From an uncultured Aquincola sp. (GTDB lineage Bacteria > Pseudomonadota > Gammaproteobacteria > Burkholderiales > Burkholderiaceae): a DNA stretch of 20,762 nucleotides. The notes under the pieces were generated by a model that searched no databases, was not told the origin of the DNA, and was given only the letters and a program-made list of their open reading frames with translations. Of this stretch, positions 1 through 6,966 are shown in pieces. Each line of letters opens with the position of its first letter. Within the stretch, counting starts at the first letter, position 1. The stretch is taken from contig CAKZXL010000579.1 of assembly GCA_937883885.1 (NCBI GenBank), forward strand, positions 1 through 20,762, given 5' to 3'. The translations under genes and the position numbers were made by a program.

Positions 1-422
1 ATCTGCAGATGGTGCAGGGCCTGGCCCGGTCAGGCCGGCCCGCGATCGTGATTGCCGCCAGCGGCATGTGCAGCGGCGGGGGCATCGTCAACTACCTCAA
101 GGCCATGCTGGGCGACCCTCGGCACGACGTGCTGTTCTGCGGCTATCAGGCCGCCGGCACGGCAGGACGCGCCATCCAGCAGTACGGGCCGAAGGGCGGC
201 TGGGTGGAACTGGACGGCCAGCGCATCGACATCCGCGCGCAGGTACACACCCTGGCCGGGTACTCGGCTCACGCCGACCAGCAGGATCTGCTGCACTTTG
301 TAGGTCGCATGAAGACGCCGCCGCGGGAGGTGAGGCTGGTACATGGGGACGAAGCGGCAAAACATGCCCTGGCGGCAGCTATTCGTACTCGGCATTCCGG
401 GACTGCCGTGGTCATGCCTTGA
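1..422 (+). CDS. Beta-CASP metallo-beta-lactamase-fold RNase-like protein, C-terminal part (5' truncated)
   Basis: This is the last ~140 residues of a longer protein; the frame is open to the window edge (L-Q precede the first visible Met), so the gene starts outside. The fragment shows the end of the beta-CASP region (SGMCSGGG, a glycine-rich loop) and the RNA-specificity metallo-hydrolase (RMMBL) tail. HTLAGYSAHADQQDL supplies the motif-B histidine and LVHGDEAA the motif-C histidine region that complete the two-zinc site in CPSF73/RNase J-like hydrolases. Family members usually run about 450-470 residues, and most bacterial ones are presumed nucleases without a defined substrate. It is followed by 132 bases with no recognisable terminator before the PEP-CTERM gene, and nothing links it functionally to the EPS genes. 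Family assignment is secure; a precise function is not. Confidence 0.85.
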   Translation, partial: LQMVQGLARSGRPAIVIAASGMCSGGGIVNYLKAMLGDPRHDVLFCGYQAAGTAGRAIQQYGPKGGWVELDGQRIDIRAQVHTLAGYSAHADQQDLLHFVGRMKTPPREVRLVHGDEAAKHALAAAIRTRHSGTAVVMP

Positions 423-543
423 GATGCCTGCAGCGCGCACGCCGTCCGTCTTCATGGCGGCGCAGGGACAGCCCGCTGGCACGTACGGATTGCGCCCCCA
501 CGCTGCCCGGCGTAGCGTGATGCACGTTGATCCAGCAGTCTCC

Positions 544-547
544 GAGG
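544..547 (+). promoter_or_regulatory. Shine-Dalgarno site of the left PEP-CTERM gene
   Basis: GAGG seven bases before the ATG at 555. It fixes that start rather than an out-of-frame ATG at 527. Confidence 0.6.
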
Positions 548-554
548 GTGGAAC

Positions 555-1382
555 ATGGTCCATCTCAGAAAAATCGCCGCGGCCAGCGCCTTCTGCGGAT
601 GGGGATTCGGCGCGCACTTGGCGATAGCTGCGCCGGTGGACATCGCACCGCCTCCATTGGACGTCGGCGCAGGCGTCACTGGCATCGCGGTGCAGCGGCC
701 CATCGGCCAGACGTTCATGGCGAACGGCGACGCCATCCATACAGTGGGACTGCTGTTGCTCAACCTGAACATGTCGTCCGAACTGCTGCAAGACCACCTC
801 GTGACCCTGGATCTTTTTGAAGGCGTTGGGTTCGGGGGGCCGCTTCTGACCAGCAGGACGGTTGATGCCGACCAAATTCTCGGCCGGTTGCTTGGCGCGC
901 AGGCCAGCGTTGATTTTGACTTGGGAGGATTTCCTGTAAAGGCGGGCCAAACCTATAGTTTCCAGCTCAGCGCCGAGACTACGCGATTCGGGACCGTCTG
1001 GTTCTCGGGGAATCCGTATGCAGACGGCCAAGCCATTTTGCAAGGGCAAAGCTTCTCAGATCCCGACCTGTATTTTCAAGTACGCGCAGTGCCAGAGCCT
1101 CACCCCAGCCTGCTATGGCTCATCGGGCTGCCGCTGGTGCTTTCTGCACAGTGCGTGCGGGCTCGCTTTCCACTGCGAACATGTGATTGCAGGAGCCAGC
1201 AGTCAAGCGCCGGATCGCCTCGCAGGAGAAGAATAGTTACTGCGTCGGACGCCTTCAGATGGGGCCTTGCAAGCACCCTGCTCACCCCCTCCGCGCGTCC
1301 CGCCTGCGGCAGAGGACCCACCCCAACATGCCCAAGCCAGCGACTGCCAGCGAGGCAGCCGAAGGCTCAGGCACGGGAGTAA
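555..1382 (+). CDS. PEP-CTERM domain protein with an abnormal C-terminal extension
   Basis: An exported protein carrying an exosortase sorting signal. The start is supported by GAGG at 544-547, seven bases before the ATG. Residues 1-26 form a signal peptide (basic start, hydrophobic core, AIAA end). The mature part contains a GQTYSFQLSA...WFSGNPYADG...DLYFQV pattern typical of beta-sandwich PEP-CTERM proteins. The sorting signal is at about 179-204: VPEP, a short hydrophobic helix (LLWLIGLPLVL), then arginines. PEP-CTERM proteins normally stop within a few residues of the arginines, but this frame continues about 70 residues (RTCDCRSQQ onward, Arg/Pro/Ser-rich). Its last 101 bases lie antisense to the 3' end of the convergent PEP-CTERM gene. 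The native stop was probably lost by frameshift or substitution, or there is a sequence error; a TGA at 1184-1186 in another frame would give a normal length. XrtB at 16305-17198 is the obvious candidate sortase. Confidence 0.75.
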   Translation: MVHLRKIAAASAFCGWGFGAHLAIAAPVDIAPPPLDVGAGVTGIAVQRPIGQTFMANGDAIHTVGLLLLNLNMSSELLQDHLVTLDLFEGVGFGGPLLTSRTVDADQILGRLLGAQASVDFDLGGFPVKAGQTYSFQLSAETTRFGTVWFSGNPYADGQAILQGQSFSDPDLYFQVRAVPEPHPSLLWLIGLPLVLSAQCVRARFPLRTCDCRSQQSSAGSPRRRRIVTASDAFRWGLASTLLTPSARPACGRGPTPTCPSQRLPARQPKAQARE

Positions 1383-2133
1383 TTTCGGACTGGCCAGAAA
1401 CCCACATGTCGAGTTGCAGCGTGCCTCTGCGGGTCGTGGTCGCGGAGGGGTTGAGGTAAGAGGCCCCGATGGTTCGGGCGAAGCTCTCGCTGGCTGAGCC
1501 ACCAGGCACAGCAGTGATGGTGGAGTAGAGGGTTTCAGCGCCTCCGGTCGACGTAGTCGGGATCTCGGCGGGATCGCCGCCGAACGTCAAGCGTATTGAT
1601 GCGGTGGCATGAGTGACTGCGGTAGAAGAGGGTGAGAGGTCCACCACACTGGTCGCTATCTGCGCGAAGGTGGTGAATACCACCACCGTGTTCGGAGTGA
1701 GAGTGAACGTGGTGAGGTCCTTGCGCAAGGGCAGCGTGGCCTCAGCGCGATAACGCGCAGAGCCCTGACCGCCGGGGGAAGCACTGCCCGACAGCGTGAC
1801 CGACGTTCCCAACGCGGCTCCAGTTCCTGAAATGGCCGCAGACGCGGAGGCACCAGCAACGGAGCCCGAAACGTTGAGAGGCTCGAATTGATCAGCGCCT
1901 TGCCTTACCTCTCCCGACGACTTGCCGCTGACGCTGCTGTATGCATCGGCCGCAACCAGGCTGGACAAGCCAGTTTCAAATGTGATGCCAGGCGTGATCC
2001 CGTCACTCACATCCAGGTCGAACAATTGAATCTGGAGAGGTCCAACGCTCGCTGAAGCTGATGAGGTGGCCGCAGCAGGAAGAGCGACAGTGCCGAGCAG
2101 CGTCGCTGCAGCACAAATGGTGATGGTCCGCAT
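1282..2133 (-). CDS. PEP-CTERM sorting domain protein
   Basis: A 283-residue exported protein with a complete exosortase signal. The start was set at MRTITICAAA because an AGGAGA ribosome site lies seven bases upstream and a clean signal peptide follows (cleavage near LPAAA, residue 21-22). A longer frame reaches 2223 but adds a charged, non-signal-like leader. Residues 31-55 read GPLQIQLFDLDVSDGITPGI, a pattern I associate with a group of PEP-CTERM proteins. The middle is rich in Ser, Ala, Thr and Gly with alternating hydrophobics, suggesting a beta-rich surface or matrix protein. The tail is textbook: VPEP at 254-257, a hydrophobic helix at about 260-275, then CRRRDARRG and the stop. Its substrate status for XrtB is inferred from co-location. 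It converges on, and overlaps by 101 bases, the left PEP-CTERM gene. The biological role is unknown. Confidence 0.88.
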   Translation of the reverse strand: MRTITICAAATLLGTVALPAAATSSASASVGPLQIQLFDLDVSDGITPGITFETGLSSLVAADAYSSVSGKSSGEVRQGADQFEPLNVSGSVAGASASAAISGTGAALGTSVTLSGSASPGGQGSARYRAEATLPLRKDLTTFTLTPNTVVVFTTFAQIATSVVDLSPSSTAVTHATASIRLTFGGDPAEIPTTSTGGAETLYSTITAVPGGSASESFARTIGASYLNPSATTTRRGTLQLDMWVSGQSEITPVPEPSAASLAVAGLGMLGWVLCRRRDARRG

Positions 2134-2140
2134 GTGTCTG

Positions 2141-2146
2141 TCTCCT
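2141..2146 (-). promoter_or_regulatory. Shine-Dalgarno site deciding the PEP-CTERM start
   Basis: AGGAGA on the minus strand, seven bases upstream of the ATG at 2133. It favours this start over the upstream in-frame ATG at 2223. Confidence 0.7.
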
Positions 2147-2284
2147 GGGGTGGGTGCCGATCTTTGGTCCCCCTTTCGGTCGTGCATCAGCCCCCTGACT
2201 TGGAGGTAATTTCGGAATGCCATTTGCCAAGGGGCTCTCGCTCCCTCACACCGTCAGATCGCTGAAAACGGCCACCACCAATTT

Positions 2285-2449
2285 GTAAGCGAATGAGTGA
2301 TCCGTAAGCGCTCGCCCTTCGTCGGCGCTGCCAGCAGCTGCACTGGCCACGGCGTTGTCTGACAGACAGCGTGCGAAACGCCACGAGTCTGTATCCGTCC
2401 GCGGAACTTGTCGGCGCATAGCCCGGAAACGCGCGTCACCAGCGCTTAC
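2285..2449. repeat. Three copies of a GTAAGCG motif (possible operator)
   Basis: GTAAGCG occurs at 2285-2291 and 2304-2310 as direct repeats with starts 19 bases apart, close to two helical turns. It occurs again inverted at 2443-2449. The second and third copies match over nine bases (GTAAGCGCT); the first and third share TGTAAGCG. The cluster sits between divergent genes for exported proteins, where a regulator would be expected. The binding protein is unknown and the match could be chance. Confidence 0.35.
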
Positions 2450-2589
2450 AGGTCCCCGCTACAGGCCCAAGGGACGTAGGACGAACACCCATGCATCGGG
2501 TAGCACCCACCGCCGAGGCAGGCGATGGAGCCGCTACTAGACGTGCCACGTCGGGTTCGACGGGTACGGCGCTCAACCTCTGATGCATC

Positions 2590-4713
2590 ATGAAACATAG
2601 TCTTCGCTCCAAGCAGCACGCAGGCCTTCACCGCCACGGCCTGGCGATTGCGGCATCAACTCTTCTGTGCCTCCATCCCGGAATCTCTGGCGCGGCGACT
2701 GACAGCACCCTCACGATCCGCGCCCGTGCCGACCTCGCCGGCAACGTGGGACCGATCATCAAGGTGCGAGTCAACGGCGCGGTGGTTGCGACCACCGAGG
2801 TGCGGTCAACGGTGATGACGGACTATGTCTTCACCGTGCCCGAGGTGACCGCCGGGACCAAGGTGGACGTCTGGTTCACCAATGACGCCACGGTCAACGG
2901 GCAAGACCGTAACCTCTACGTCGCCTATCTGACGACCGGCTCCGGCTACGTCATTCCCAACACTGCTGGCTTTACCTACGACCGCGGACGTGACTCGGCC
3001 GCCTTCGACGGAATCGACGTGATACCTGGGCAAGGCGAGATCCTGTGGGGCGGCGCTCTGCGAATCACCTGGCCCCAGACCGCCGCGGTCGACACAACGC
3101 TTCCGAAAAAATACGCTGCATCCCGCTTTCTTCAGCAAGCCACGTTCGGGCCGACGCCCCAGGAGATCGACCGACTCTCGTCGATGAGCTACCAAAGCTG
3201 GATTGCCGAGCAAATGGCCATTCAGCCCAAGGCGGAGTTTGTGAACTTCGTGCAGTCCAAATTCAACCTGGGCAAGGACTATATTCCGCACGGTGTTCGC
3301 TACAACCCGACCTGGGTGACGCAGCAGTTTTGGGCGACGGCCGCAACCAGCCCTGACCAGCTGCGCAAGCGCACGGCCTTCGCGCTGCATCAGATCTTCA
3401 TGATCTCGCAGACCGACTCCAACCTCTGGGGCCATGCTCGGGCGTACGCGAACTACCTGGACATGTTGAACCGGCAGGCCTTCGGAAACTTCCGCGACCT
3501 GCTGGAAGAAGTGGCGCTCAGCCCGGCCATGGGCATTTACCTGTCCCACCTGCGCAACCGCAAGGAGGATCCCGCCACCGGCCGGCTCCCGGACGAGAAC
3601 TTTGCGCGCGAGGTGATGCAGCTCTTCACCATCGGGCTGCGCGAACTCAACATTGACGGCACGCCGAAAACCGACGGCAACGGCCAGACGATCAGCACGT
3701 ACACCAACGCCGACGTGATGGCTTTGGCAAAGGTATTCACGGGCTGGTCCTGGGGCTTTCCGGACAGCCAGCTCACCGAAAGCATCTTCCGATATGGCAA
3801 CCCGGACTACACGCCGGCCAACGATCAGAAGCTGGACCTCCAGCAGATGAAGCCGTATCCGGCACTGCACTCATCGGCTGAGAAGCGCTTGTTCGAAGGC
3901 AAGCCGCATCAGGTGGTGATTCCCGCCGGAGGCACCGCAAGGGCAGACCTGAAGATGGCACTGGACGCCCTCTTCAACCACCCGAACGTCGGACCCTTCA
4001 TCGGTCGACAGCTCATCCAGCACCTGGTCATGAGCAACCCGTCGCCCGCTTACGTCGCCCGCGTGGCCAACGTCTTCAACAACAACGGGCAAGGGGTGCG
4101 AGGCGACCTCGCGGCCGTGATTCGCGCGGTGCTGCTGGACACCGAGGCCCGGACCGTACCCAACACGGGAACCAAGGCCAGTCGCCTGCGTGACCCGGTG
4201 ACCCGGGTGGCGCATTGGATGCGCAGCTTCGGGGCTCAGTCCAAGAGCGGTGAGTACCTGATCGCCTACGAACTGGAGTCCCTGGCGCAGCGACCCATGA
4301 ATGCCACGTCGGTCTTCGGCTACTTCCGGCCAGGTTATGTACCTCCCAACACGGCCTTTGCCTCCGCTGGAATGACGGCGCCGGAATTCCAGATCGTCGA
4401 CGAGTCGACCTCTGCCTCGTGGATCAACACGGCATTCTTCATGTCCACCAGCGGTCTTGGCATCCCCGGCTCTCGCGATGTCATGGCCAGCTATCTCACG
4501 CAGGCGGCGATGTCCAAGCGAGGTGACGTTGCTGGGCTGATCGAGAACGTCAACCTCTTGTTGTTTGCCGGAACCATGTCCAGCAGCCTGAAAGCCGATC
4601 TGATGGACGCCGCCACCACCGTGGCAGGCAGCAATGACGAAAGCCACTTGAACCGCGCGCGCCTGGTCGTCTTCCTGGCGCTGTCTTCCCCCGAATACCT
4701 GGTGCAACGCTAA
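2590..4713 (+). CDS. DUF1800 family exported protein with N-terminal CBM60-like module
   Basis: A 707-residue secreted protein. The signal peptide spans about 1-36 (basic, His-rich start, LAIAASTLLCL core, SGA-A cleavage). Residues 37-160 resemble the Ca-dependent xylan-binding module CBM60/CBM36: VRVNG, then VWFTNDATVNGQDRNLYVAY, where the TND and DRNL stretches are characteristic. Residues ~180-705 are DUF1800: RFLQQATFGPT at the start, FAREVMQLFTIG at 338-349, VFTGW at 382-386, a HPNVGPFIGRQLIQ segment near 464, RDPV and SVFGYFRPGY near the end. DUF1800 has no established enzymatic activity. The ATG at 2590 is the first possible start after an in-frame TGA at 2581-2583; no Shine-Dalgarno is evident. 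The stop TAA shares its last A with the DUF1501 ATG (TAATG), so the two are almost certainly coupled. Carbohydrate binding is inferred from motif resemblance only. Confidence 0.88.
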   Translation: MKHSLRSKQHAGLHRHGLAIAASTLLCLHPGISGAATDSTLTIRARADLAGNVGPIIKVRVNGAVVATTEVRSTVMTDYVFTVPEVTAGTKVDVWFTNDATVNGQDRNLYVAYLTTGSGYVIPNTAGFTYDRGRDSAAFDGIDVIPGQGEILWGGALRITWPQTAAVDTTLPKKYAASRFLQQATFGPTPQEIDRLSSMSYQSWIAEQMAIQPKAEFVNFVQSKFNLGKDYIPHGVRYNPTWVTQQFWATAATSPDQLRKRTAFALHQIFMISQTDSNLWGHARAYANYLDMLNRQAFGNFRDLLEEVALSPAMGIYLSHLRNRKEDPATGRLPDENFAREVMQLFTIGLRELNIDGTPKTDGNGQTISTYTNADVMALAKVFTGWSWGFPDSQLTESIFRYGNPDYTPANDQKLDLQQMKPYPALHSSAEKRLFEGKPHQVVIPAGGTARADLKMALDALFNHPNVGPFIGRQLIQHLVMSNPSPAYVARVANVFNNNGQGVRGDLAAVIRAVLLDTEARTVPNTGTKASRLRDPVTRVAHWMRSFGAQSKSGEYLIAYELESLAQRPMNATSVFGYFRPGYVPPNTAFASAGMTAPEFQIVDESTSASWINTAFFMSTSGLGIPGSRDVMASYLTQAAMSKRGDVAGLIENVNLLLFAGTMSSSLKADLMDAATTVAGSNDESHLNRARLVVFLALSSPEYLVQR

Positions 4714-6143
4714 TGAGCACGAACGCCTCCCGCCGTCACTTCCTGCGTGCCACCAGCGGCCTTGCCGCTTCCATGGGCACTGCAGCCTCGGGCTTCGGCA
4801 CGTCGATGGCAGCCCTTGCGGCGCTTGCCACCCAGACGAGTCAAGCAGCCACCCTCAATGCGCCATACCGCGCGCTGGTTTGCCTGTTCATGCATGGCGG
4901 TAACGACTCACACAACTGGATCGTTCCCATGGACAGCGACGGCTACCGCAGCTACGCCACCGTGCGGCGCGAACTGGCCGTTGGAGCAGAACGACTGATG
5001 CCCATCTCAGTCTCCAGCCAAGGCAGCGGGCGCAGCTTCGGCATGCCGCAAGAACTGGCACCGCTGCGCAAGTGGTACGAAAGCGGCCAGGTGGCCGCGG
5101 TCGCCAACGTCGGACCCATGTTGCGCCCGACCACCAAAGCAGATTTCCTGTCGTCCAGCAATCTGCCGGCCAACCTCTTTTCACACAACGACCAAGCGTC
5201 GACCTGGCAAAGCTTGTCGCCTGAGGGTGCCCGCTCCGGCTGGGGTGGTCGCATGGGCGACATCCTGATGTCCGCCAACGCCCAACCGGTCTTCACCGCC
5301 GTATCTGCCACAGGCAACGCGGTGTTTCTGTCTGGCAGCGCAATCACTCAATACCAAGTGGGACCTGACGGCCCTGTCGCAGTGACTGGATTGAACGCCA
5401 AGTCTGTGCTGGGCTCACCAACTGCGTCTTCAGCGTTGGCACGCATCCTGGCGTCGGGGGGCGATTCCACCTACCAAGCGGAGTATGCGCGCGTCATGAA
5501 GCGCTCCATCGACGCCAAGAGCGCGCTGGATGCGGCCTACAACAGTGCCATCGTGCCGCCGATCAACCCGGTGCCGCTGACGCTGGGCAACGGCAACCGC
5601 ATCACCTTGAACCAGGATTCTTTAGCCCAACAGCTCAAAGTGGTTGCCCAAATGATCCGGGCCGGCCAGTCGCTGGGCATGCGGAGGCAGGTCTTCATGG
5701 TTTCCATGAGCGGGTTCGACACCCACGCCAACCAGATGCGCGACCAGCCGTCTCTGATGGCGCGGGTCGCACTCGGAATCGACTACTTTCTCTCGACCAT
5801 GGCTTCGCTGAACATGCTGGACGCGGTGACGCTGTTCACCGCCTCGGATTTCGGCCGCACCCTCGTCAGCAACGGCTCCGGCAGTGACCACGGTTGGGGC
5901 AGCCACCACTTCGTTGCTGGTGGCGGTGTGATCGGCCGCAACATCTACGGCCAGTTTCCGGAAACAGCATTGGGCACTCAGGATGACGTTGGCTCGGGAC
6001 GACTGCTGCCGTCAACCTCAGTCAGCCAATATGCCGGGGTCATGGGCCGCTGGATGGGCCTCAATCAATCTGAGTTGGCTACCGTGCTGCCCGGCCTGCA
6101 AAACTTCTCGACCAGTTCGCAGCCCAACTTTCTTGGCGCGTAA
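4713..6143 (+). CDS. DUF1501 family protein with Tat signal
   Basis: A 476-residue protein beginning with a twin-arginine signal, SRRHFLRAT at 6-14, followed by an Ala/Gly-rich hydrophobic stretch and cleavage near SQAA (about 45). It should therefore fold, probably with metal, before export. DUF1501 is related to the alkaline phosphatase/sulfatase superfamily. Visible motifs are FMHGGNDSHN (59-68), SGFDTHANQ (333-341), TASDFGRTL (376-384) and DHGWGSHHFVAGGG (392-405), whose Asp/His residues are plausible metal ligands. No substrate is known. Start codon overlap with the upstream DUF1800 stop, and the frequent pairing of these two families in other bacteria, argue that they act together. The gene ends one base before the stop of the convergent glycosyltransferase, so EPS transcription runs head-on into it. 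Confidence 0.9.
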   Translation: MSTNASRRHFLRATSGLAASMGTAASGFGTSMAALAALATQTSQAATLNAPYRALVCLFMHGGNDSHNWIVPMDSDGYRSYATVRRELAVGAERLMPISVSSQGSGRSFGMPQELAPLRKWYESGQVAAVANVGPMLRPTTKADFLSSSNLPANLFSHNDQASTWQSLSPEGARSGWGGRMGDILMSANAQPVFTAVSATGNAVFLSGSAITQYQVGPDGPVAVTGLNAKSVLGSPTASSALARILASGGDSTYQAEYARVMKRSIDAKSALDAAYNSAIVPPINPVPLTLGNGNRITLNQDSLAQQLKVVAQMIRAGQSLGMRRQVFMVSMSGFDTHANQMRDQPSLMARVALGIDYFLSTMASLNMLDAVTLFTASDFGRTLVSNGSGSDHGWGSHHFVAGGGVIGRNIYGQFPETALGTQDDVGSGRLLPSTSVSQYAGVMGRWMGLNQSELATVLPGLQNFSTSSQPNFLGA

Positions 6144-6144
6144 G

Positions 6145-6966
6145 TCATTGCCTGAAGATGCCCGGCACGCCGGGCTTGCTGACAAGCGGCACCCGGTAAC
6201 GCTGCATGAAAAGGCGAAGGCTTTGCAGGTGCATGCGCGCCGAGCGGCTGAACGGGCTGCCATGGCTAGCCCGTTGATGATCGTGCACCAAGCGGGCGGC
6301 CGGCATACAGACCACGCGGCGGCCGCTTTTCCATACGCGAGCGCAAAGATCCACATCTTCCATGTACAGGAAGAATGCTTCATCCATGTAGCCAATGGCA
6401 TGGAACAACTCGGTCCGTATGACAAAGCCGGTGCCCATCACCCAATCGGCGTCGAACGGCACACCCGGCTCCCAAGCGTCCGTCATCAGATGGTCCTTGA
6501 CCGATCGCGCGACCAGACCAAATAGGTCGATAGGCAAGCGCCTACCCACAATATCCACGAGACTGTAAAACCGTCGCGCAGAGTACTGACGACTGCCGTC
6601 AGGGTATACCAAGTTCAGGCCCACCAGCCCGATATCGGGTTTTGAATCAAGTAGCGCGGTGGCCTGCCCAAAGCTATCGTCGATAAAATAGGTGTCCGGG
6701 TTAAGTATCAGCAAATACTCTGTTCGTACCAAACGAGCACCGATGTTGATACCTGCCGAAAAACCTCCGTTTGTGGAGGATGGAATGAACTGAACGCCTT
6801 GCGGCAGCTCCTTCGCCAGCACGGCCGCCGAATCGTCGGGTGACGCATTGTCTACCACGATTATATTTTCAGCAGCTGCCACCCTTTTTTCAAGAATTGA
6901 AGCAACGCACTTGAGCACCAGAGGCGCGGTACCGTAATTGACGATGAGTGCTGAGACCTTATCCAT
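6145..6966 (-). CDS. GT2 family glycosyltransferase (rhamnosyltransferase/WbbL-like)
   Basis: A 273-residue cytosolic or membrane-associated GT-A enzyme, expected to transfer a sugar from a nucleotide donor to the growing EPS repeat unit. Motifs in order: ALIVNYGTAPLV at the N terminus, VVDNASPDDS at 37-46, NGGFSAGIN at 66-74, LILNPDT at 86-92 (the DXD-like metal site), VMGTGFVIR at 176-184 and LYMEDVDLCAR at 200-210. The last is characteristic of WbbL-type rhamnosyltransferases, where the acidic pair includes the catalytic base. Length is near normal for the short form. It overlaps the preceding GT4 gene by eight bases (start at 6966), consistent with the last gene of a polycistron. The donor sugar cannot be told from sequence; no dTDP-rhamnose genes are in the window. 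Confidence 0.85.
   Translation of the reverse strand: MDKVSALIVNYGTAPLVLKCVASILEKRVAAAENIIVVDNASPDDSAAVLAKELPQGVQFIPSSTNGGFSAGINIGARLVRTEYLLILNPDTYFIDDSFGQATALLDSKPDIGLVGLNLVYPDGSRQYSARRFYSLVDIVGRRLPIDLFGLVARSVKDHLMTDAWEPGVPFDADWVMGTGFVIRTELFHAIGYMDEAFFLYMEDVDLCARVWKSGRRVVCMPAARLVHDHQRASHGSPFSRSARMHLQSLRLFMQRYRVPLVSKPGVPGIFRQ
6160..6175. terminator. GC-rich inverted repeat at the convergent junction
   Basis: GCCCGG and CCGGGC flank a four-base CACG loop, 17 bases past the DUF1501 stop and inside the end of the GT2 gene. Neither strand has a following T tract, so it is a weak intrinsic terminator at best. No other terminator is visible between these convergent genes. Confidence 0.25.

Larger units (their letters stand above)
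2134..2589. other. Divergent intergenic region between PEP-CTERM and DUF1800 genes
   Basis: No credible gene is present in these 456 bases; short frames here lack start signals and recognisable motifs. The region must carry the promoters for the leftward PEP-CTERM gene and the rightward DUF1800/DUF1501 pair. It holds three copies of a GTAAGCG motif (listed separately). A weak sigma-54-like GG-N10-GC element (TGGC...GCT on the minus strand, 2368-2383) points to the PEP-CTERM gene, but only the core dinucleotides match well. On the plus strand TTCGAC and TCTGAT (2579-2584), 17 bases apart, form a poor sigma-70-like pair directly before the DUF1800 start. None of these promoters is firm. Confidence 0.4.

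Noticed and set aside
30..1049. Long open frame (339 codons) on the minus strand
   Set aside because: It runs antisense to the beta-CASP fragment, the spacer and the PEP-CTERM gene, has no recognisable motif, and is expected from high-G+C coding sequence on the other strand.
2134..2223. N-terminal extension of the right PEP-CTERM protein by 30 codons
   Set aside because: The extension is charged and would bury the signal peptide; AGGAGA is correctly placed for the start at 2133.
2806..4707. Two long minus-strand frames (354 and 278 codons)
   Set aside because: Both are fully antisense to the DUF1800 gene, which has clear family motifs. Their translations are Arg/Gly/His/Val-rich with no domain pattern.
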